From Bacteroidales bacterium UBA6401 (GTDB lineage Bacteria; Bacteroidota; Bacteroidia; Bacteroidales; UBA932): a DNA stretch of 64,000 nt. Of the stretch, positions 43,377-50,525 are shown one piece after another; the first letter of the stretch is position 1; the number at the start of each line of letters is the position of its first letter. The stretch covers positions 1 through 64,000 of the forward strand of contig DJPX01000033.1 of assembly GCA_002438635.1 (NCBI GenBank), read 5' to 3'. Below the pieces are notes generated by a model. That model saw nothing but the letters and a program-made list of their open reading frames with translations, made no database searches and was not told the origin of the DNA. Both the position numbers and the translations under genes were made by a program.

Positions 43377-45467
43377 ATGGATAATATGGTAGATAGAGCA
43401 CGCGAGGTAGCGGCAGTGGTTTTAAAGGATGAGTTACGTAGCAATGGTAGTCCTTTCATAAGTCATCCCGATGGTGTGGCGGCCATCGTTAGGGATGAGA
43501 TTGGTCTTCCACAGGAGTGCGTAGCTGCAGTATATCTTCACGAGGCCTCTAGGACACACCCTGAGTTAGATCTTTCTGCTTTCCCTGAAGAGGTGCGTAA
43601 TCTGGTTGATGGCTTGAATAAAATCAGCACAATAAAGCCTAAGGATACTCGCTTGGAGGCTGAGAATTATAAAAAGCTGATTGTTCAGTATAGTAAAGAT
43701 CCTCGTGTAACGATAATAAAAATAGCAGACCGTCTTGAGATTATGCGTAATCTAAGCATCTTCCCTAAGGCTTCAAGGGAGCAGAAGCAACTCGAAACGC
43801 TGATGCTTTACATTCCACTTGCCCATCAGCTAGGTCTATATAATATTAAAAGCGAGTTAGAGGACATTTATTTCAAATATGCTGAACCTGAGCAGTATCG
43901 TTCTATAAAAAACAAATTGGCTGCGACAGCTCCTGATAGAGAGCGGCTAAGGCAGGAATTTATAGAGCCACTGAAAGAAAAGTTGGATGCCGCTGGCATT
44001 AAGTATAAGGTTAAGGTGCGCACGAAGACGGCATACAGTATTTACAAGAAGATGTTGGCACAAAAAGTTCCTTTCGAAGGGGTGTATGATGTGTTCGCTA
44101 TGCGCTTTATTATAGATTGCGAGCCGGTTAAGGAAGTTGAGGATAATTTGTGCTGGAAGGTTTATTCGTATGTCACTGAGGAGTATGTTCCCGATGAAAA
44201 GAGATATAGGGATTGGTTAACTAATCCTAAGCCTAATGGGTACGAGAGTCTGCATATAACTGTACAGAATTCAAGTGGCAACTATATAGAGGTGCAAATT
44301 CGTACAAAGCGTATGGATGAGATTGCAGAGAGTGGTCTTGCGTCACATTGGTCCTATAAAGGCATCAAGTCGGAGCATACGCTTGATACTTGGCTGACAT
44401 CTGTGCGTTATGCTCTTGAGCACAAGGCTGTTAATAAGCCGGAGGATATGCCGATAGCCCCATCAAAGGATATATTTGTTTTTACTCCGAGTGGGGAGTT
44501 GCGCATTCTTCCTGCCGGGGCGACTGTTTTGGACTTTGCATTTAATATCCATAGCGGAATAGGGTGTCGGTGTTCTGGTGCGAGAATCAATGGAAAGGCT
44601 GCTTCAATACGAGAAACGCTTCATACTGGGGATGTAGTCGAGATTTTGACTACGAAAAGCCAGAGGCCATCGGCTGATTGGCTGAACTGGGTGGTTTCGG
44701 CCAAGGCACGCAGTAAAATACGTCAAGAACTTGACGCGGAGGAAAGGAAATTAGCCACAGAGGGTAGAGAGCTGTTGGAGAGAAGGTTGAAGAATTGGAA
44801 GATGGACTTTACCGACGAGATGGTACTAGACTTTTGTAAGAAATATAAGTATAGTGGTCAAATTCCTTTTTATGCAGCAATTGGGGCGGGCTCACTGGAT
44901 GTAAATGAGGTTAAAGATTTTATTTTAAGTGCTCCTCAGCGTGCGGAGGAGGGGATAGCTGCTGCAATTGCATCGGAGAGCGCGAGGCCATCTGGATATA
45001 CAAGTACGGGAGATGACATTCTTGTGCTGAATGCCAGGGATGTAAAGGGATTGCAATATAAGATGGCAAAGTGTTGTAATCCAGTATTTGGGGATGATGT
45101 GTTTGGATTTGTCACAAGGGGGGAGGGAATTAAGATACATAGAATATCTTGTCCTAATGCAGCCCGTCTGATAGAAAAATACCCATATCGCATTCAAAAA
45201 GTTAAGTGGCAGGAAACTCAAAGTAGTGGCGAGTTTTTGGTGTCTCTTGTAGTTAGCGCCTTGCCAGATGGTGCTGTAATGTCGCAGATTATGGACGGAA
45301 TATCCCGGTTTAGGGTATCGCTTCGTTCCGTTACTGTTAACCGCAATTCCAGAACAGGGGAGGATGATATGCAAGTCAAGCTCCTCGTCCCATCGAACTC
45401 GGAGCTTGATAAGGTTATCTCCATCTTGAATAAAATCAAGAATGTAACAAGAGTAAAAAGGGTTTAG
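43377..45467 (+). CDS. RelA/SpoT family (p)ppGpp synthetase with degenerate HD hydrolase domain
   Basis: I start at the ATG at 43377, 4 bases after mltG; a frame reaching back to 43326 has no family residues. The 696-residue protein has the RelA/SpoT order: HD domain (about 5 to 140), synthetase (200 to 330; KTAYSIYKKM, VYDVFAMRFII, NGYESLHITV, EVQIRTKRMDEIAESGLASHWSYK), TGS (370 to 430; IFVFTPSGELRILPAGATVLDFAFNIH), helical part, zinc-finger-like CCNPVFGDDVFGFVTRGEGIKIHRISCPN, and C-terminal ACT. The hydrolase motif, normally LHDVVEDT, reads YLHEASRT and the later ADRLHNM reads ADRLEIM, so ppGpp breakdown is probably lost and the protein acts as a synthetase. Another gene elsewhere must then hydrolyse ppGpp. 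Confidence 0.93.
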   Translation: MDNMVDRAREVAAVVLKDELRSNGSPFISHPDGVAAIVRDEIGLPQECVAAVYLHEASRTHPELDLSAFPEEVRNLVDGLNKISTIKPKDTRLEAENYKKLIVQYSKDPRVTIIKIADRLEIMRNLSIFPKASREQKQLETLMLYIPLAHQLGLYNIKSELEDIYFKYAEPEQYRSIKNKLAATAPDRERLRQEFIEPLKEKLDAAGIKYKVKVRTKTAYSIYKKMLAQKVPFEGVYDVFAMRFIIDCEPVKEVEDNLCWKVYSYVTEEYVPDEKRYRDWLTNPKPNGYESLHITVQNSSGNYIEVQIRTKRMDEIAESGLASHWSYKGIKSEHTLDTWLTSVRYALEHKAVNKPEDMPIAPSKDIFVFTPSGELRILPAGATVLDFAFNIHSGIGCRCSGARINGKAASIRETLHTGDVVEILTTKSQRPSADWLNWVVSAKARSKIRQELDAEERKLATEGRELLERRLKNWKMDFTDEMVLDFCKKYKYSGQIPFYAAIGAGSLDVNEVKDFILSAPQRAEEGIAAAIASESARPSGYTSTGDDILVLNARDVKGLQYKMAKCCNPVFGDDVFGFVTRGEGIKIHRISCPNAARLIEKYPYRIQKVKWQETQSSGEFLVSLVVSALPDGAVMSQIMDGISRFRVSLRSVTVNRNSRTGEDDMQVKLLVPSNSELDKVISILNKIKNVTRVKRV

Positions 45468-45997
45468 GCCTCGTCTATCTTGATAATGGTTTTTAAATCA
45501 AGGTTTCGAGGGAATACGTCCAGTTTAGGACACCCCGTTAGCTCGATTATCGCGTTAAGGTATATTTTCTTGGGAGAAAATTGACTTATAAGTCGACTTG
45601 CTGCGGCCATAGTACCACCTGTGGCGAGAAGGTCGTCGTGTATGAGCACTATATCACTTGGACCTATACAATTAGTGTGTAATTCGATAGTGTCTGTGCC
45701 ATATTCCAGTTCATAGGTTTCGGATATTTTTTCGCCAGGTAGTTTACCTTGTTTTCTTGCAGGGACAAATCCCGCACCCAACTTTTCGGCTAATATTCCG
45801 CCCATTATAAAGCCTCTGGATTCAAGTCCCACCACTTTTGTTATGCCTTTATCCTTATATAAATCGTAAAGCCGTTTACTGAGGTCTTGTAAGCATTCGG
45901 CGTTCATAAATAAAGTGGTTACATCCTGGAAGTGAATACCTGGTCTGGGAAAGTCTTCGATAACACGGATGTTATCTTTGAGTTGTTCGATGGTCAT
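45464..45997 (-). CDS. apt: Adenine phosphoribosyltransferase
   Basis: Apt makes AMP from adenine and PRPP. I start at the ATG at 45997 (MTIEQLKDNIRVIEDFPRPGIHFQDVTTLF), which is where the family begins; the longer frame reads through the leader hairpin. At 177 residues it has the usual VVGLESRGFIMGGILAEKLGAGFVPARKQGKLPG and the PRPP-binding loop VLIHDDLLATGGTMAAASRLI. It has its own consensus promoter (46046 to 46076), and a terminator-shaped hairpin lies in the 42-base leader. The 3' end overlaps rel by 4 bases on the other strand. Confidence 0.94.
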   Translation of the reverse strand: MTIEQLKDNIRVIEDFPRPGIHFQDVTTLFMNAECLQDLSKRLYDLYKDKGITKVVGLESRGFIMGGILAEKLGAGFVPARKQGKLPGEKISETYELEYGTDTIELHTNCIGPSDIVLIHDDLLATGGTMAAASRLISQFSPKKIYLNAIIELTGCPKLDVFPRNLDLKTIIKIDEA

Positions 45998-46012
45998 GTC
46001 TGTATTGCACAC

Positions 46013-46039
46013 AAAAAAGCGTGCCCCGTCGTGGGACAC
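46013..46039 (-). terminator. Terminator-shaped hairpin in the apt leader
   Basis: On the minus strand GTGTCCC pairs with GGGGCAC (one G-T pair) around ACGAC, then a G-C and TTTTTT. It lies between the apt promoter (46046 to 46076) and the apt ATG (45997), and also 40 bases past the stop of the gene at 46079. It could end that gene's transcript, or attenuate apt. Confidence 0.6.
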
Positions 46040-46045
46040 ACTTTA

Positions 46046-46076
46046 CAAATATAAGTATAATTGTTAGATATTCAAA
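46046..46076 (-). promoter_or_regulatory. Promoter of apt
   Basis: TTTG (46076 to 46073), 19 bases, TATATTTG (46053 to 46046): a full consensus match. Start of transcription would be near 46040, at the foot of the hairpin. Confidence 0.7.
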
Positions 46077-46078
46077 CT

Positions 46079-46636
46079 TTATTCGTCCTGTTCGTATATC
46101 TCTTCAGGCTTTTCGTCATCATCTTCATCCTCCTCCTCATCGATATCTTCGTCTAGGTCATCGTCATCTAACATATCTTCAAGACTTTTTTCGCCAGGAA
46201 GTCTTCTTTTTTCTTTAGGAAGGTCTTCGAACGCTACATAACCGTTGTCAAAAGCAGAAGGGTCTGGCCCTTTTGAGTCAGATAGAAGTGTAGGCACTTT
46301 TATGGCATCGGATTTTTCCTCACCTTCAAGAGTGAGAATCACTCTTTTTTTAGCTTGTGTGTCATAGTAATAGTCGAAAACTACGGCGCCATCGGCAACG
46401 GCTTTACCTATGGGAACGTCATCCACAGTGCCATAACCTAGGTCGATTAGGGCATATCGAGCTATGACATTGCCATCTGCATCATAGGCTTTGAACAGTA
46501 TAGGCTGGTCTGCAGGGAAGGCCATGTCTGATTGCATCTGCTTATGCAGATGGTAAAATGAATTGGCAGAATTTACCTTGTAGATTCTGTAGAATCCCTT
46601 GAGACCGGGAAGTGTAACTCGGAATTGATAAATCAT
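46079..46636 (-). CDS. IS1096 passenger TnpR / pRiA4b ORF-3-like family protein with acidic tail
   Basis: The 185-residue protein starts MIYQFRVTLPGLKGFYRIYKVNSANSFYHLHKQMQSDMAFPADQPILFKAYDADGN, the form of the PF07929 (pRiA4b ORF-3/IS1096 TnpR-like) beta-grasp domain, with a middle part KRVILTLEGEEK. The last 40 residues are almost all Asp and Glu, which is usual for the chromosomal Bacteroidales members. Despite the family name there is no sign of an insertion sequence here, and these proteins are conserved single-copy genes of unknown function. It is transcribed away from the IMPACT gene, with 38 bases between the two start codons. Assignment rests on pattern only. Confidence 0.6.
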   Translation of the reverse strand: MIYQFRVTLPGLKGFYRIYKVNSANSFYHLHKQMQSDMAFPADQPILFKAYDADGNVIARYALIDLGYGTVDDVPIGKAVADGAVVFDYYYDTQAKKRVILTLEGEEKSDAIKVPTLLSDSKGPDPSAFDNGYVAFEDLPKEKRRLPGEKSLEDMLDDDDLDEDIDEEEDEDDDEKPEEIYEQDE

Positions 46637-46674
46637 AAGGCGAATATAAAAAGAAATTACTAATTTTGGATATT

Positions 46675-47283
46675 ATGGCATTGAATTCTGACGAATATTA
46701 TAGCATAGAAGCTCCTTCCCAAGGACTTTATAAAGACCAGAAAAGTAAGTTTTATGCTTTCGCATATCCCGTTGAGAGCGAGGGTGAGGTTAAAGTGCTG
46801 TTGGAAAGGCTTCGAGAGGAATATCACGATGCCAGACATCATTGCTGTGCCTATAGAATAGGTTTAAATGGCCAAGAGTGGAGGGCAAGTGATGATGGCG
46901 AACCGGCGGGGACGGCAGGACGACCGATACTTGGTCAAATAGATAGTGCTGGATTAAGCGATGTGGCAGTTATTGTAGTGCGGTATTTTGGGGGTATTAA
47001 ATTAGGAGTGCCAGGGCTTATAGCTGCTTATAAAGCGGCCAGTGCCGATGCTTTAAGCCATGCGAAAAAAATTGTAAAAGTGGAGGGGCGATGGTGTCAC
47101 TTGAGTTTCGATTATTCTCAGATACCTTCTGTTATGAAAATATTGAAAGATATGGCTTTACCGATTCGCGCGCAGGAATTTGGGAGTGAATGTTCTATGG
47201 ATGTCAGATTGCGGTCATCACTGATGTCTAATTTTTTTGATAGAATTAAAAATTTGCCTAACTTTAAGTACGAATTCATTTAA
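46675..47283 (+). CDS. IMPACT/YigZ family protein
   Basis: YigZ/IMPACT proteins have an N-terminal ribosomal S5-like domain thought to act in translation control. The 202-residue protein has the family order: SKFYAFAYPVESEGEVKVLLERLREEYHDARHHCCAYRIG, then SDDGEPAGTAGRPILGQI and VIVVRYFGGIKLGVPGLIAAYKAAS. I use the ATG at 46675; the TTG at 46666 lies in the -7 box TAATTTTG (46661 to 46668), only 6 bases upstream of the ATG. The gene opens the operon with serC, serA, DUF1015, recQ, dnaG and metG; serC starts 12 bases after it. Confidence 0.92.
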   Translation: MALNSDEYYSIEAPSQGLYKDQKSKFYAFAYPVESEGEVKVLLERLREEYHDARHHCCAYRIGLNGQEWRASDDGEPAGTAGRPILGQIDSAGLSDVAVIVVRYFGGIKLGVPGLIAAYKAASADALSHAKKIVKVEGRWCHLSFDYSQIPSVMKILKDMALPIRAQEFGSECSMDVRLRSSLMSNFFDRIKNLPNFKYEFI

Positions 47284-47295
47284 ATAGTAAGATTT

Positions 47296-48369
47296 ATGCC
47301 TAAAATTCACGTGTTCAATGCTGGTCCTTGTGTACTTCCTCAGGTGGTAATGGACCATGCCGTGTCGGCGATCCGGGATTTCGCCGGGACAGGTGTCTCT
47401 GTTCTTTCCGTATCTCATAGAAGTAAAGAATGGGAGGCCGTAATGGATGAAACAAGAGCTTTATGGAAGGAATTGCTACGCATTCCAGAAGGGTATGAAG
47501 TGGTTTTTCTTTCAAGTGGTGCATCTATGGAATTCTTGTATGTGGCGATGAATTATCTTGAGAAGAAGGCGGCTTATCTCGATACCGGAGTATGGGCTTC
47601 GAAGGCTATAAAAGAGGCTAAAGGATTAGGAGAGGTGGAAGTGGTGGCTTCTTCTAGGGATAGAAACTATTCTTATATTCCTAAAGGATATAAAATCCCG
47701 GAAGATGCCGATTATTTTCATATAACGACTAATAACACTATCTACGGAACTGAAATTCACGAGGATTTAGATAGCCCGATTCTTCTTGTAGCCGATATGT
47801 CATCAGATATAATGAGCCGTTCGGTAGATGTAAGTAAGTATGCTATGATTTATGGTGGGGCCCAGAAAAATGTGGGAGCAGCAGGATGTACGTTTGCTAT
47901 TATAAAAAAATCCACTTTGGGGAAGGTGAGTAGGTATCTTCCGTCTATACTCGATTTAAGAAATCATATTGAGAAAGAATCGATGTACAATACACCTCCG
48001 GTGTTTTCCATTTTCGTGATGAACGAAACTTTGAAATGGATAAAATCTATGGGAGGCGTGGATGTAATACATAAATTGAATGTGCATAAGGCTGCTACAC
48101 TATATGAAGAAATCGAGAGAAATTCTTTGTTCGTGGGCACGGCTGACAAGCAGGATCGTTCTATTATGAATGTATGTTTTGTGATGGCGCCTGGAAAAGA
48201 ACATCTACAGGATGAATTCCTGTCGTTTTCAAAGAATCTTGGAATAGTAGGTATTAAGGGACACAGAAGTGTAGGTGGATTCAGAGCTTCTATATATAAT
48301 GCTTGCACTCAGGATGATGTTCAGGTCTTGGTGGATTGTATGAGAGAATTTGAAAAAACACATAGATAA
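47296..48369 (+). CDS. serC: Phosphoserine aminotransferase
   Basis: SerC turns 3-phosphohydroxypyruvate into phosphoserine, the second step of serine synthesis. The 357-residue PLP enzyme opens with FNAGPCVLPQVVMDHA and has VSHRSKEWEAVMDET, LSSGASMEFLYVAMN, VADMSSDIMSRSVDVSKYAMIYGGAQKNVGAAG (Lys of YGGAQKN holds the cofactor) and GHRSVGGFRASIYNA near the end. It lies 12 bases after the IMPACT gene and 1 base before serA. Pathway partners are together: SerA, SerC and a DUF1015 protein, but no classical SerB is in the window. Confidence 0.96.
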   Translation: MPKIHVFNAGPCVLPQVVMDHAVSAIRDFAGTGVSVLSVSHRSKEWEAVMDETRALWKELLRIPEGYEVVFLSSGASMEFLYVAMNYLEKKAAYLDTGVWASKAIKEAKGLGEVEVVASSRDRNYSYIPKGYKIPEDADYFHITTNNTIYGTEIHEDLDSPILLVADMSSDIMSRSVDVSKYAMIYGGAQKNVGAAGCTFAIIKKSTLGKVSRYLPSILDLRNHIEKESMYNTPPVFSIFVMNETLKWIKSMGGVDVIHKLNVHKAATLYEEIERNSLFVGTADKQDRSIMNVCFVMAPGKEHLQDEFLSFSKNLGIVGIKGHRSVGGFRASIYNACTQDDVQVLVDCMREFEKTHR

Positions 48370-48370
48370 A

Positions 48371-49291
48371 ATGCGAGTTCTTTTAGCGACACAGAAGCCC
48401 TTTGCTCCCCAGGCAGTAGAAGGGATAACAAAAATCTTGTTACAGAGCGGCCATGAAGTCGAACTTTTAGAAAGGTATGAAAGAGAGGAAGAGTTGGCCG
48501 CGGCACTGGAAAACGTGAATGCTTTGATAGTTCGCAGTGATATTGTAGGTGCGCAGACTATTCGCAAAGCCGAATCGTTGAAAATTATAGTACGTGCTGG
48601 TGCGGGTTACGATAATATCGATTTGCAGGCAGCCTCTCAAGCTAGTATTGTTGTTATGAATACACCGGGGCAGAATGCCAATGCTGTCGCCGAGTTGACC
48701 ATTGGCATGATGATTTTTATGGCAAGGAATCAATTTGCCCCAAACACGGGAAGTGAGCTGTCAGGCAAAAGCCTTGGCATACAGGGTTTTGGAAATGTGG
48801 GAAGTTTGATTGCTTCCAAGGCTATAGCTTTGGGAATGCGGGTGCGTGCTTTTGACCCGGTTAAAAGCGACGAAGATTTACTTGTGCGTGGTGTGGAACC
48901 AGTATCAAATCTTAAGTCGTTATATTCCGAATGTAACTTCATAAGCCTTAATATGCCATTGGTTTCTGTTACAGAGCGTTCTGTAGGATACGATTTACTT
49001 ACATCTATGCCTAAAAATGGTATTCTCATTAACACTGCTCGTAAGGAGATAATGGATGAGTTGGGCCTGATGCGTGCTTTGGAGGAAAGGCAGGATTTGC
49101 GCTTCGCTGCAGATGTGGCTCCTGACAATTATGCTCAGCTTCGGGATAAATTTACCCTTAGAGTATATGCCAATCCTAAAAAAATAGGAGCTCAGACAGC
49201 TGAGGCTAATCTTAATGCCGGGCTTGCAGCAGCGCGTCAAATTGTCGATTATTTTGAGACCGGAAACACTAAATACCAAGTAAATAGATGA
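48371..49291 (+). CDS. serA: D-3-phosphoglycerate dehydrogenase, Bacteroidetes type
   Basis: SerA oxidises 3-phosphoglycerate with NAD+, the first step of serine synthesis. I start at the ATG at 48371, 1 base after serC; a TTG at 48350 lies inside serC. The 306-residue protein has the 2-hydroxyacid dehydrogenase pattern: LIVRSDIVGAQTIRKAESLKIIVRAGAGYDNIDL, NTPGQNANAVAELTIGM, GIQGFGNVGSLIASKAIALGMRV (NAD) and NTARKEIMDELGL with the catalytic Arg region. The usual catalytic His (TPHIGAxT) is replaced: the sequence reads NPKKIGAQTAEA. No C-terminal ACT domain, so no serine feedback by that route. It overlaps the DUF1015 gene as ATGA. Confidence 0.93.
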   Translation: MRVLLATQKPFAPQAVEGITKILLQSGHEVELLERYEREEELAAALENVNALIVRSDIVGAQTIRKAESLKIIVRAGAGYDNIDLQAASQASIVVMNTPGQNANAVAELTIGMMIFMARNQFAPNTGSELSGKSLGIQGFGNVGSLIASKAIALGMRVRAFDPVKSDEDLLVRGVEPVSNLKSLYSECNFISLNMPLVSVTERSVGYDLLTSMPKNGILINTARKEIMDELGLMRALEERQDLRFAADVAPDNYAQLRDKFTLRVYANPKKIGAQTAEANLNAGLAAARQIVDYFETGNTKYQVNR

Positions 49292-50523
49292 GAGTAAAAC
49301 CATTCGCGGCGCTTCGCCCACCTAAAAATATTGTGGAGCAGGTGGCGGCTCCTCCTTATGATGTATTGGATTCAAAGGAGGCACTTGCTATGGCTGGGAA
49401 AGAGTCTCTACTTCATATAACCAAGCCTGAAATAGATTTTTCTCCTATGCTTCGGGACGATGATCCACGGGTATACAAAAAAGCGGTAGAAAATTTTGCC
49501 AAATGGCAGGAAAGGGGGTATCTTGTTAGGGATCCTAAACCATGTTATTATGTGTATGCTCAGAGTATGGGCAATCGCACTCAATTGGGCTTTGTCTTGT
49601 GCGCTCATTGTAATGATTATACTAGAGGGGCAATAAAAAAACATGAACTTACCAGAAAGGATAAAGAGGATGACAGAATGGTTCATGTTAATATACAGAA
49701 CGCTAATATAGAACCTGTTTTTTTTGCTTTCAGGCAGCATGAAGACCTAGAGAAAATACTTTTCGATGTATCCAAGGGCACTCCCGAGTATGATTTCAAG
49801 GATGAAAATGGGTTTGGACATAAATTCTGGGTGATATCTGATGAAAAATTAATTGCACGCATTACGGAACTTTTTGAAAAAGAGGTAAATGCGTTCTATA
49901 TAGCTGATGGGCATCATAGAAGTGCAGCTGCAGCGCGTGTGGGAGAAGAACGTGCGGCGGCTAACCCGAATCATCGTGGAGATGAGGAATATAACTATTT
50001 TATGGCAGTGTGTTTCCCAGATGATCAGTTGAAGATAATGGACTATAATCGAGTGGTGAAAGATTTGAACGGGCATTCTCCTTCGCAGATACTGGATTTG
50101 CTGAAAAAGCATTTCATCGTTGAAGAAAGAGGAGAAGAAACATATACTCCTGAAGGGTTACATACTTTTTCTATGTACATGGGCGGAAAGTGGTATGCTT
50201 TGAGGGCTAAGCCGGACACATTCGAAAATGCGGATTTGGTGCAGCGCTTGGATGTGAGCATATTATCAAAGTATGTCTTGGATGACATATTGGGTATAAA
50301 AGACTTAAGAAGAGATTCTCGTATCGACTTCGTAGGTGGAATAAGGGGACTTGCAGAATTGAAACGTAGGGTGGATAGCGGTCAGATGCAAATTGCTTTT
50401 GCTCTTTATCCTGTAACGATGCAGCAGATAGAAGAAATATCGGATAATAATTTTATAATGCCACCTAAAACTACTTGGTTCGAGCCTAAACTGCGCTCGG
50501 GATTAGCTATTCATACTTTTTAA
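49288..50523 (+). CDS. DUF1015 family protein, probable serine-pathway enzyme
   Basis: This 411-residue cytoplasmic protein matches DUF1015 throughout: MRVKPFAALRPPKNIVEQVAAPPYDVLDSKEA, then HELTRKDKEDDRMVH, FYIADGHHRSAAAARVGEE in the middle, and QLKIMDYNRVVKDLNGHS. The DGHHR block resembles the ParB/sulfiredoxin-like fold signature used by the ADP-dependent serine kinase SerK. It starts by ATGA overlap with serA, and it follows serC-serA where a phosphoserine phosphatase (serB) would be expected. A role in the last step of serine synthesis, or in serine phosphorylation, is therefore plausible but unproven. recQ starts 2 bases after its stop. Confidence 0.88.
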   Translation: MRVKPFAALRPPKNIVEQVAAPPYDVLDSKEALAMAGKESLLHITKPEIDFSPMLRDDDPRVYKKAVENFAKWQERGYLVRDPKPCYYVYAQSMGNRTQLGFVLCAHCNDYTRGAIKKHELTRKDKEDDRMVHVNIQNANIEPVFFAFRQHEDLEKILFDVSKGTPEYDFKDENGFGHKFWVISDEKLIARITELFEKEVNAFYIADGHHRSAAAARVGEERAAANPNHRGDEEYNYFMAVCFPDDQLKIMDYNRVVKDLNGHSPSQILDLLKKHFIVEERGEETYTPEGLHTFSMYMGGKWYALRAKPDTFENADLVQRLDVSILSKYVLDDILGIKDLRRDSRIDFVGGIRGLAELKRRVDSGQMQIAFALYPVTMQQIEEISDNNFIMPPKTTWFEPKLRSGLAIHTF

Positions 50524-50525
50524 AA

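Noticed and set aside
46079..46636. Insertion sequence because of the IS1096-passenger family name
   Set aside because: No transposase, terminal inverted repeats or target duplications flank the gene; the family also includes ordinary chromosomal genes.
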